From NCBI GenBank assembly GCA_020853525.1, contig JADYYS010000006.1, forward strand, positions 1 to 64,000: a DNA stretch of 64,000 bases, in the 5' to 3' direction. The position numbers were made by a program, and so were the translations under genes. Under the pieces are notes generated by a model, which did no database searches, had not been told where the DNA came from, and saw nothing but the letters and a program-made list of their open reading frames with translations. This document shows, one piece after another, positions 39,880-47,924 of the stretch (the stretch's first letter is position 1; each line of letters begins with the position of its first letter). The stretch is from Ardenticatenales bacterium. GTDB taxonomy: Bacteria > Chloroflexota > Anaerolineae > Epilineales > Epilineaceae.

Positions 39880-41450
39880 GGGTCCGTCCGGAATCTTGTG
39901 TAACCAGCCGGCCGCAGGTCAGAGGGGGAGGCGGTCATCGAAGCGGATGGCGAGCTGATTGAGGACGAGGGGCCAACCTGGGATGGCGCCGGTCCAGCGT
40001 TTGGTGATGTTTATGTGGGCCAGGTAGAGGAGCTTCCTGGCGGCGTCGGCAGTCGGGAAGGAACCCTTGGTCTTGATGACCTTGCGGAGCTGGCGATTGT
40101 AGGCCTCGATCCGGTTGGTCGTGTAGATGAGCTTGCGGATCTCAGCGGGGAAGTCGAAGAAGGTGGCCAGGTCGTCCCAGTGGGTCAGCCAGGAGCGTAC
40201 GGCGGCGGGATAGCGCTTGCCCCAGACCTCCTCGAGGCGTTGGAGCTGGCGCTCGGCCTCCTCGCGGGTCGGGGCGCGGTACACCGTCTTGAGGTCGGCG
40301 ATGAAGGCTTTGTAGTCCTTCCATGTGACGTAGCGGAGGCTGGCCCGAATCTGGTGGATCACGCAACGCTGAAGGCGGACCTTGGGGAAGATGGCCCGGA
40401 TGGCCTCATCGAAGCCGGCCAGACCATCGACGCAGGCGATGAGGATGTCCTCGACGCCCCGGCTCTGGAGGTCGGTGATGACCGACAGCCAGAAGTTGGC
40501 GCCCTCGGCGCCGTCGCTGACCCAATGGCCCAGGACGTCGCGGTGGCCTTCGGTGTCGATCGCAAAGACGATGTAGACGACGACGGTCTCGACCCGGTTG
40601 TTCTCGCGCCGCAGCTTGATATGCAGGCCATCGAGGAAGACGATGGGGTAGACAGCGGCCAGCGGCCGGGCCTGCCACGCACTCACCAGCGGCATGATCT
40701 TGTCGGTGACGGCACTGATCGTGGTCGGGGCGACGTCGATGCCGTAGAGCTCTTCAAGCACGTCCTGGATGTCCCGCACCGACTGGCCGCGGGCGTAGAG
40801 CGCAAGGATCTTCTCCTCGATCTCGTTGGTCTGCCGCTGGTAGGGCCCGATGATCTGCGGCTCGAAGGAGCCGTTGCGGTCGCGAGGCATGGCAATGGTC
40901 TGCTCGCCGCCCTCGGTCTTGAGCGTGCGTCGATAGCGCCCGTTGCGGCTGTTGCCGGAGTTCCGGCCCACGACCTCGTGCGCTTCGTAGCCCAGGTGAG
41001 CGGTGATCTCGCCTTCGAGCATCTCCTCGATGGTCTTGGCGAACAGCCGGGCGAAGATCCCGTCCTTGCCGTAGAAGTCGTTGACCGACTTGGCCGTTGC
41101 CAACTCGGCCATCACGCGTTCCGCAGAAGGCATCGACACCCCCGGCCGCCCGGCCGTCGCCTCCACGACGGCCTCGGCCAGCCGAGCGGCTCGGGCCTGC
41201 GCCACGCTCTCGCGTCGGGTCTTTTCACTCACGAAGGGAGTCCTTTCTTGTGCCGCTTGCGCGGCCGGCTCACGGTTCGAGCCGCCCTGACCCCGGTCGT
41301 TGCTGACACCTCCAGCCTACACCAGAGTCCGGGCGGTGGGGAGCCGGGCCGGGGCGCACATGCGCCCTGACCCGGTTCGCCATCGTCCGGAAACCGTTCT
41401 CCCTCCAACCTTACGTCACCTTCCGGTTACACAACTTTCCGGACGCCCTC
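39880..41450 (-). mobile_element. Complete IS256-family insertion sequence
   Basis: Transposase flanked by inverted ends GTCCGGAATCTTGTGTAACC (39886-39905) and GGTTACACAACTTTCCGGAC (41425-41444), 18/20 matching. Outer boundary set by identity with the partial copy and by the 8-bp flank analysis. Confidence 0.9.
39919..41232 (-). CDS. IS256/Mutator-type transposase
   Basis: VFLDGLHIKLRRE, IACVDGLAGFDEAIRAIFPKVRLQRCVIHQIRASLRYV, LIYTTNRIEAYNRQLRKVIKTKGSFPT. Confidence 0.97.
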   Translation of the reverse strand: MSEKTRRESVAQARAARLAEAVVEATAGRPGVSMPSAERVMAELATAKSVNDFYGKDGIFARLFAKTIEEMLEGEITAHLGYEAHEVVGRNSGNSRNGRYRRTLKTEGGEQTIAMPRDRNGSFEPQIIGPYQRQTNEIEEKILALYARGQSVRDIQDVLEELYGIDVAPTTISAVTDKIMPLVSAWQARPLAAVYPIVFLDGLHIKLRRENNRVETVVVYIVFAIDTEGHRDVLGHWVSDGAEGANFWLSVITDLQSRGVEDILIACVDGLAGFDEAIRAIFPKVRLQRCVIHQIRASLRYVTWKDYKAFIADLKTVYRAPTREEAERQLQRLEEVWGKRYPAAVRSWLTHWDDLATFFDFPAEIRKLIYTTNRIEAYNRQLRKVIKTKGSFPTADAARKLLYLAHINITKRWTGAIPGWPLVLNQLAIRFDDRLPL

Positions 41451-41721
41451 TTCCGCGTGGGTTCGTCCCCCATCTGGTAACCCACCGAGCGAAGCGGCCG
41501 CCAGCCGCGCGGCCGTCCGGCTGTCGCCAACGCGTCGCCAACGTGTCGTCCCGCGCCTTCCCCCCGCCACCCCCCTCCCATACTCTCCCCGGCACCATGA
41601 CAAGCGTCTGCCCCCCACCCCTCCACCCCGCGCGACCGCGATGGAATCCTCGTTGGCGCGGTCGGCGAGGTAGATCGGCAGCAACGGGGCCGATTCTGAA
41701 GAACATCCATCGCGTCACACT

Positions 41722-42489
41722 ATGAGCCAATTTGATCCCAACCGCCATCATCGCCGGTCTATCCGTCTGAAGGGCTACGACTACACGGCCGCCGGCGCGT
41801 ATTTCGTCACGATCGTGTCACATAGCCGCCGGTGCCTGTTCGGCGAGGTGGTGGATGGCGTAATGCACCGTAATCCCGTGGGCGAGATCGTGGCGGCGTG
41901 TTGGGCAGCGATTCCGCGGCACTTCGGACACATCGCGTTGGATGAATGGGTGGTGATGCCGAATCATGTGCACGGGATATTGGTGTTTCGCACGGCGGGG
42001 GCGGGGACACGTGCGGGGGCGGTCACGATGGCCGGGGGTAGGGGCGAAGCATCCGCCACGATTCCGGTCGGTTGTCCGGACGAACACTGGCTGGCGGATG
42101 CTTCGCCCCTACGCGACACGCCGAACCCCGCCGCCATCCGCCCCATTGGAACCCGTCCCGGTTCCGTCGGCGCCGTCATCCAAAATTTCAAATCGGTGTC
42201 CGCGCGCCGCGTGCGGGCCGGGGGCAGGGGCGAAGCGTCCGCCACGATTCCGGTCGATTGTCCGGACGATCATTGGCTGGCGGATGCTTCGCCCCTACGA
42301 CGTACGCCGCCCGAACCGCGCCAACGACGTTCCCCGGCGAACCCGTACGCCGGCCCCATCTGGCAACGCAACTACTACGAACACATCATCCGCGGTCCAG
42401 ACGCTCTGGATCGCATCCGGTGCTACATCCGCGAGAACCCCCTTCAGTGGGCCACCGATGCCAAACACCGGCCTGGGGAAAGCCCGTAA
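41722..42489 (+). CDS. REP-associated tyrosine transposase (RAYT, Y1_Tnp)
   Basis: RSIRLKGYDYTAAGAYFVTIVSHSRRCLFGEV; HUH motif VVMPNHVHGILVF; C-terminal IWQRNYYEHIIRGPDALDRIRCYIRENPLQW with catalytic Tyr. Confidence 0.93.
   Translation: MSQFDPNRHHRRSIRLKGYDYTAAGAYFVTIVSHSRRCLFGEVVDGVMHRNPVGEIVAACWAAIPRHFGHIALDEWVVMPNHVHGILVFRTAGAGTRAGAVTMAGGRGEASATIPVGCPDEHWLADASPLRDTPNPAAIRPIGTRPGSVGAVIQNFKSVSARRVRAGGRGEASATIPVDCPDDHWLADASPLRRTPPEPRQRRSPANPYAGPIWQRNYYEHIIRGPDALDRIRCYIRENPLQWATDAKHRPGESP
42039..42111. repeat. 73-bp palindromic repeat R1 inside the RAYT ORF
   Basis: Perfect 20-bp inverted ends TAGGGGCGAAGCATCCGCCA / TGGCGGATGCTTCGCCCCTA. Confidence 0.95.
42225..42297. repeat. 73-bp palindromic repeat R2 inside the RAYT ORF
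   Basis: AGGGGCGAAGCGTCCGCCA...TGGCGGATGCTTCGCCCCT; about 4 differences from R1 over ~71 bp. Confidence 0.95.
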
Positions 42490-42542
42490 CCACCGGTGGT
42501 GCTCGCGGCCTGACCGGTCCGCCCACTCCAACGTCCACGTGT

Positions 42543-42548
42543 TAGAAT
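42543..42548 (+). promoter_or_regulatory. Putative extended -10 (TGtTAGAAT) for a leaderless purD transcript
   Basis: TAGAAT ends 6 nt before the purD ATG. Confidence 0.45.
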
Positions 42549-42554
42549 GCCGCT

Positions 42555-44000
42555 ATGCCCTCCCCAGCGCCCCCCCCCCACCCCGCCCGCGTCCTCGTCG
42601 TCGGCTCCGGCGGCCGCGAGCACGCCCTCGCCTGGGCCATCGCCCGCTCGCCGCTCGTGAGCGAGGTGATCGTGGCGCCCGGGAACGGCGGGACGGCGCG
42701 CGAGGCCAAGTGTCGCAACGTGCCCGTGCAGGTGTACGACATCGACGGGCTTGTCGCGCTGGCGTCGCAAGCCGGCGTCGACGTGACCGTCATCGGGCCC
42801 GAGGACGCGCTGGCGGCCGGGCTGGCGGATGCGCTGCGGGCCGCCGGGCATGCGGTGTTCGGGCCGTCGCGCGAGGCGGCGCGGATCGAGAGCAGCAAGG
42901 GCTGGGCGCGGGCGTTCATGGTGCGCTACGGCATCCCGTGTCCGGTGTTCGCCACCGCAGCGAACGTCGACGACGCGCTGCGGGCCGTGGCGGAGATGGG
43001 CGGGCGGTGCGTCGTGAAGGCGGACGGGCTGGCGGTGGGCAAGGGGGTTGTGGTGTGCGACGACGCGGCGGCGGCCGAGGCGGCGGTCCGGACGATGATG
43101 GAGGACGGCGCCTTCGGCCCGGCCGGCGCGCACGTCGTCGTCGAGGAGCGGATGGAGGGGCCGGAGCTGTCCGTCATGGCGATCTGTGACGGCCACACCT
43201 ATCGGCTGCTGCCGCCGGCGCAGGATCACAAGCGCGTCGGCGAAGGGGACACCGGGCCGAACACGGGAGGCATGGGCGCGTACGCCCCGGCGCCGATCGC
43301 GACACCCGAGCTCATGGCGCGGATCGAGGCGACGATCATCGCCCCCGCGCTGGACGGCCTGCGCGCCGACGGGCACCCGTTCACCGGCTGCCTGTACGCC
43401 GGGCTCATGCTGACCGGCGATGCGCCCCACTACGCCCCCAGGGTCGTCGAGTTCAACGCCCGCTTCGGCGACCCCGAGACCCAGGTGCAATTGCCGCTCG
43501 TACAGAGCGACGTCGCCCTCCTCTTCGCCCTCGCCGCTGCCGGCCGCCTGGCCGACGCGCCGTTCGAGCTGGCGCCCGGCGCCGCCGCGTGCGTCGTCCT
43601 CGCCTGCCCCGGCTACCCCGGCCCCGTGACGACCGGCGCGACGGTCGTCGGCCTCGACGTGGCGGCCGAGCGCGCCGACATCAAGGTATTCCATGCCGGG
43701 ACACGCATCGAAGTCGCCGGCACCGACGCCGTGCGCACGTCGGGCGGCCGCGCGCTCGGCGTCACCGGTGTCGGCCCGAACGTCATCGAGGCGCTCCGAA
43801 CGACATACGCCGCGATCGGACCGGACGGCGTGCACTTCGACGACATGGTTGTTCGCCACGACATCGGCTGGCGGGCGCTGACGGATGCGATCGGCGACAG
43901 CGTGGACGGCGTTGAAGTCGGGGACGGCGTCGATGCCGCCGGGCGACACAGCGGCGTCGACACCGACGACACCGACCTGGGCGCGGGCGAAGGCGTATGA
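42555..44000 (+). CDS. purD: Phosphoribosylamine-glycine ligase
   Basis: VLVVGSGGREHALAWAIARSPLVSEVIVAPGNGGTA; KADGLAVGKGVVV; NTGGMGAYAPAP; FNARFGDPETQV. Confidence 0.97.
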   Translation: MPSPAPPPHPARVLVVGSGGREHALAWAIARSPLVSEVIVAPGNGGTAREAKCRNVPVQVYDIDGLVALASQAGVDVTVIGPEDALAAGLADALRAAGHAVFGPSREAARIESSKGWARAFMVRYGIPCPVFATAANVDDALRAVAEMGGRCVVKADGLAVGKGVVVCDDAAAAEAAVRTMMEDGAFGPAGAHVVVEERMEGPELSVMAICDGHTYRLLPPAQDHKRVGEGDTGPNTGGMGAYAPAPIATPELMARIEATIIAPALDGLRADGHPFTGCLYAGLMLTGDAPHYAPRVVEFNARFGDPETQVQLPLVQSDVALLFALAAAGRLADAPFELAPGAAACVVLACPGYPGPVTTGATVVGLDVAAERADIKVFHAGTRIEVAGTDAVRTSGGRALGVTGVGPNVIEALRTTYAAIGPDGVHFDDMVVRHDIGWRALTDAIGDSVDGVEVGDGVDAAGRHSGVDTDDTDLGAGEGV

Positions 44001-45091
44001 CCCGGCCGCTCATCGCCACGCTCGGCAGCCACTCCGCGCTGCAGATCCTGCGCGGCGCGCACGACGAGGGCTTCGCGTGTGCCGTCGTCGCGCCGGCGGG
44101 CAAGGACACGCTCTACCGCCGCTACCCGTTCATCGACGAGGTCATCGCGATCCCGTCCTACGACGCGTTCGAAGCGCTCGAGGACGATCTGATCGCCCGC
44201 CAGGCGCTCCTCGTCCCGCACGGCAGCTTCGTGGCCTACCTGGGGGAGACGACGAACCAGACGCTCCGCGCCGGCTACTACGGCAGCCGCGCCGTGCTAC
44301 GGTGGGAGGGCGATCGCGATCTGCAGCGGGAGTGGCTGACGGCCGCGGATGTGCCGATGCCGGCGGGCTTCGCGACGGCGGACGACATCGGCGCGGGCGA
44401 CTGGCCGGTCATCGTGAAGACGTTCGGCGCGGCGGGCGGCCAGGGCTACTTTCTCGCCCGCTCGCGCGGCCACCTGGACGACCAGCTCGCCGCGCTCGGC
44501 CACGACCGCTATACGATCCAGCGCTACATCGTCGGCGTCACGCTCTACGTCCACTACTTCCGGAGCATCGTCCACGACCGCCTCGAGATCCTGTCCATGG
44601 ATCGCCGCTACGAGACGAACGTCGACGGCCTCGGCCGGCTGCCGTGGCACGTCCAGCAGGCCGTCGAGCCCGTTCCGAGCTACGTCGTCGTCGGCAACAG
44701 CCCGCTCGTGCTGCGGGAGTCGATGCTCGAGGAGGCGTATCGCATGGGCGAGCGCGTCGTCGCGACCGCCTCGGACCTTATCGACCCGCGCGGTTTCTGG
44801 GGTCCGTTCTGCCTGGAGACGATCATCACGCCCGACCTGCGCTTCCACGTGATCGAGATCAGCTGTCGGATCGTCGCCGGCACGAACCTCTTCGTCGACG
44901 GCAGCCCGTACGCCGCGCTGTGGTTCGACGAGCCCATGAGCACCGGGCGGCGGATCGCGCGCGAGGTGCGGGAGGCGCACGCGGCGGGGCGGCTCGGCGA
45001 CGTCGTGACCGGGCACGTGCCGAGCTGGGATGCGTTCGACCGCACGAGCCGCACCGACCATATCGATCGCATCGACGAGGCTGCACGATGA
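43997..45091 (+). CDS. purP: PurP-type 5-formaminoimidazole-4-carboxamide ribonucleotide synthetase (formate-dependent), paralog 1
   Basis: LIATLGSHSALQILRGAHDEGFACAVVAP; LLVPHGSFVAYLG; ATP-grasp WPVIVKTFGAAGGQGYFLA; EISCRIVAGTNLFVDGSPYA. Confidence 0.88.
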   Translation: MTRPLIATLGSHSALQILRGAHDEGFACAVVAPAGKDTLYRRYPFIDEVIAIPSYDAFEALEDDLIARQALLVPHGSFVAYLGETTNQTLRAGYYGSRAVLRWEGDRDLQREWLTAADVPMPAGFATADDIGAGDWPVIVKTFGAAGGQGYFLARSRGHLDDQLAALGHDRYTIQRYIVGVTLYVHYFRSIVHDRLEILSMDRRYETNVDGLGRLPWHVQQAVEPVPSYVVVGNSPLVLRESMLEEAYRMGERVVATASDLIDPRGFWGPFCLETIITPDLRFHVIEISCRIVAGTNLFVDGSPYAALWFDEPMSTGRRIAREVREAHAAGRLGDVVTGHVPSWDAFDRTSRTDHIDRIDEAAR

Positions 45092-46218
45092 CGAACTGGC
45101 TGCCCGACGCCGTCGCCCGACTGTCCGGCGACAAGCTCACGATCGCCACGCTCGGCAGCCACTCCGCCCTCGAGATCTGCCGCGGCGCCAAGCTGCAGGG
45201 CTTCGGCACGCTCGTCGTCGTCGAGAATGGCCGTCATCGCACCTACGCCGAGCACTTCGCGACGGACGCCGCCACCGGCCGCGGCTGCGTGGACGCGACG
45301 ATCCTCGTCGACCGGTTCGCCTCCGTCCTGGCGCCCGAGGTCCAGGCCGAGCTGAACGCGCGCCACTGCGTCTTCGTCCCGCACCGCTCGTTCGAGGTCT
45401 ACGTGAACGACCTCGACGCGATCGAGAACGACTTCCACGTGCCGATGTTCGGCAACCGCCGGCTGCTCCGGATCGAGGAGCGCGACCAACACCCGAACCA
45501 GTACGATCTGCTGGACGCGGCCGAGATCCGCCACCCCAAGCTCTTCGCCAGCCATCGCGACATCGACCGCCCCGTCCTGGTCAAGGTCCTCGAGGCCGCG
45601 CGCGGCTTCGAGCGGGCGTTCTTCGTCGCCCGCACTCCAGAGGACTTCGAGCGCGTCGCCGAGGCGCGGCTGGCCGCCGGGACGATCACCGAGGCGGCGC
45701 TGGCCGCGGCGACGATCGAGGAGTTCGTCCTCGGCGCGCACGTCAACTTCAACTTCTTCCAATCGCCCCTGACCGGGCGCGTCGAGCTCCTCGGCACGGA
45801 CACGCGCCGCCAGACGAACATCAGCGGCCTGGCGACCGTCCCGGCCAGCCTGCAGGCCGAGATCCTCGACTACATCGCGCCCAAGTACGAGGAAGCCGGC
45901 CACGTGGCCGTGACCGTGCTCGAGAGCATGCTCGAATCCATCTTCGAGGCCGGTGAGCGCTTCGCCGCGGCCGCCGAGCGGCTGTACGCGCCGGGCGTGA
46001 TCGGCCCGTTCGCGCTGCAGAGCATCGTCGTGCCCGGACCGCCGAAGAAGGATTTCATCGTCGTCGACGTCAGCCCGCGCGTGCCCGGGTCGCCCGGCAT
46101 CACGGCCACGCCGTACAGTGCCTACCTGCACGGCCGCTCGGTGAGCGTGGGCGAGCGGATCGCGATGGAGCTGAAGGCGGCGGCGTACAAGGGACGGTTG
46201 GGCGAGCTGTTGACGTAG
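45088..46218 (+). CDS. purP: PurP-type FAICAR synthetase, paralog 2
   Basis: LTIATLGSHSALEICRGAKLQGFGTLVVVENG; VFVPHRSFEVYV; VLVKVLEAARGFERAFFVA; VDVSPRVPGSPGITATPYSAYL. Confidence 0.88.
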   Translation: MTNWLPDAVARLSGDKLTIATLGSHSALEICRGAKLQGFGTLVVVENGRHRTYAEHFATDAATGRGCVDATILVDRFASVLAPEVQAELNARHCVFVPHRSFEVYVNDLDAIENDFHVPMFGNRRLLRIEERDQHPNQYDLLDAAEIRHPKLFASHRDIDRPVLVKVLEAARGFERAFFVARTPEDFERVAEARLAAGTITEAALAAATIEEFVLGAHVNFNFFQSPLTGRVELLGTDTRRQTNISGLATVPASLQAEILDYIAPKYEEAGHVAVTVLESMLESIFEAGERFAAAAERLYAPGVIGPFALQSIVVPGPPKKDFIVVDVSPRVPGSPGITATPYSAYLHGRSVSVGERIAMELKAAAYKGRLGELLT

Positions 46219-46290
46219 CACACCACCACTGGACACGCTCGGGGTTGCCACCGGAGTAGGGAACCCGGAGACGATGCAGTGGTGGAGCGA
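46216..46290. repeat. Dispersed terminal-inverted repeat, copy 4 (inverted orientation, between purP2 and purE)
   Basis: TAGCACACCACCACTGGACACGCTCGGGGTTGCCACCGGAGTAGGGAACCCGGAGACGATGCAGTGGTGGAGCG. Confidence 0.9.
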
Positions 46291-46301
46291 TTGACCGGCC
46301 G

Positions 46302-46865
46302 ATGTCGCAGGCGCAGGAGGCAAGTTCGATGTCGAGTTCCAACCCGCGGGTCGCCATCCTCATGGGCAGCGACAGCGATCTCGGCGTGATGCGCGCCGCG
46401 GCCGATGTCCTCGACCGCTTCGGCGTGCCGCACGAGGTGCGCTTCCTGTCCGCGCACCGCTCGCCGGCCGAGACGGTCGAGTACGTCGAGGCGGCGCCGG
46501 ACCGCGGGGTGCGGGCGTTCATCTGCGGGGCGGGGATGGCCGCGCACCTGGCGGGCGTCGTCGCGGCGCACAGCGTTCTGCCCGTCATCGGGGTGCCGCT
46601 CAGGAGCGAATCGGCAGGGTTGAACGGCGTCGATGCGCTGTATAGTACGGTACAGATGCCGCCCGGCATCCCGGTGGCGTGCGTCGGCATCGGACAGGCG
46701 GGCAACGCGGCCCACCTGGCGGTTCGGATCCTGGCGCTGGGTGACACCGAGCTGGCCGGGCTGCTCGAGGAGTACCGGATCGAATTGGCCGACGGGCTGA
46801 TGGCCAAGAACGCCCGGCTCGACGAGCTCGGGATCGACGCCTACGTGGCAGGACAGCAACGATGA
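46302..46865 (+). CDS. purE: N5-carboxyaminoimidazole ribonucleotide mutase
   Basis: VAILMGSDSDLGVMRAAADVLDRFGVPHEVRFLSAHRSP; FICGAGMAAHLAGVVAAHSVLPVIGVP; NAAHLAVRIL. Start may be at 46329. Confidence 0.96.
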   Translation: MSQAQEASSMSSSNPRVAILMGSDSDLGVMRAAADVLDRFGVPHEVRFLSAHRSPAETVEYVEAAPDRGVRAFICGAGMAAHLAGVVAAHSVLPVIGVPLRSESAGLNGVDALYSTVQMPPGIPVACVGIGQAGNAAHLAVRILALGDTELAGLLEEYRIELADGLMAKNARLDELGIDAYVAGQQR

Positions 46866-46881
46866 GCGTGGAGGACATGCG

Positions 46882-47865
46882 ATGACGACACTCGCCGACG
46901 ACCTCGCCCGTCTGGCCGCCATCCCGACGACGGACGTCCTCACCGTCGACCTGCCGCTGCCCGGCAAGGAGCAGGGCAAGGTCCGCGACATCTGGCGCGT
47001 CGGCGACAAGCGGATCATCGTCACGACGGACCGGCAGAGCGCCTTCGACCGCGTCGTCGGGACGATTCCCTACAAGGGGCAGGTGCTCACGCGCCTGGCG
47101 CAGTGGTGGTTCGAGCGGACGGCCGACATCGTGCCCAACCACGTCGTCGACGTGCCGGACCCGAACGTCATCATCGCCCGCGACGCGCGCGTCTGGCCGG
47201 TCGAGATGGTCATCCGCGGCTACATCACGGGCGTCACGAAGACGGCGCTGTGGTTCAACTACGACCAGGGCAAGCGCCGGCTGTACGGCATCGACTTCCC
47301 GGACGGCCTGCGCAAGAACGAGCGGCTGCCCGAGCCGGTCATCACGCCGACGTCCAAGGCGGCGTCTGGAGCCCACGACGAGATGATGACGCGCGAAGAG
47401 ATCCTGGCAGCGGACTTCGTTCCGGCCGACGTCTACGCGCAGATGGAGGACGCCACTCGCCGCCTGTTCGCCCGCGGACAGGCGCTGGCGGCCGAGCGCG
47501 GCCTGATCCTTGTGGACACCAAGTATGAGTTCGGCGACATCGACGGCCAGCTGACGCTGATCGACGAGATCCACACGGTCGACAGCTCACGCTTCTGGAT
47601 GCAGGACAACTACGCCGCGCGCTTCGCCGCCGGCGCGGAGCCCGAGACGTTCGACAAGGAGTTCCTCCGCCGCTGGTACGTCGACGAGGCCGGCTACCGT
47701 GGCGACGGCGACCCGCCGCCCCTGCCGCGCGCACTGGCGGAGCGGATGAGCCGGCTGTACATCGAGGCGTTCGAGCGGCTCACGGGGGAGGCGTTCGTGC
47801 CGGATTCGGCGGATCCGGGGGAGCGGATGGTGTTGAATTTGCGGGTGGCGGGGGTGTTGGGGTAG
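46882..47865 (+). CDS. purC: Phosphoribosylaminoimidazole-succinocarboxamide synthase
   Basis: GKVRDIWRVGDKRIIVTTDRQSAFDRVV; EMVIRGYITGVT; LILVDTKYEFG; DEIHTVDSSRFW. Confidence 0.97.
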   Translation: MTTLADDLARLAAIPTTDVLTVDLPLPGKEQGKVRDIWRVGDKRIIVTTDRQSAFDRVVGTIPYKGQVLTRLAQWWFERTADIVPNHVVDVPDPNVIIARDARVWPVEMVIRGYITGVTKTALWFNYDQGKRRLYGIDFPDGLRKNERLPEPVITPTSKAASGAHDEMMTREEILAADFVPADVYAQMEDATRRLFARGQALAAERGLILVDTKYEFGDIDGQLTLIDEIHTVDSSRFWMQDNYAARFAAGAEPETFDKEFLRRWYVDEAGYRGDGDPPPLPRALAERMSRLYIEAFERLTGEAFVPDSADPGERMVLNLRVAGVLG

Positions 47866-47924
47866 TTGTGGAGTAGGCGGCGGCGTGCGGGCATGTGGGG
47901 CGGGCATCGGGGGAGCGGTGATCG

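Noticed and set aside
38733-39962. Plus-strand 409-aa ORF ending RPESCVTSRPQVRGGGGHRSGWRAD
   Set aside because: Antisense to DUF2071 and the membrane-protein gene; its tail is IS-end sequence read backwards. The same tail appears in the 44-295 ORF because of the duplicated IS end.
41462-41721. Small ORFs between the IS256 element and the RAYT gene
   Set aside because: Short, overlapping on the minus strand, Arg/Gly-biased, with no recognisable motif; likely non-coding.
43885-46218. 777-aa ORF spanning both purP genes
   Set aside because: The N-terminal third is the wrong frame of purP1. The true second gene begins at 45088 (MTNWLPDAVARL).
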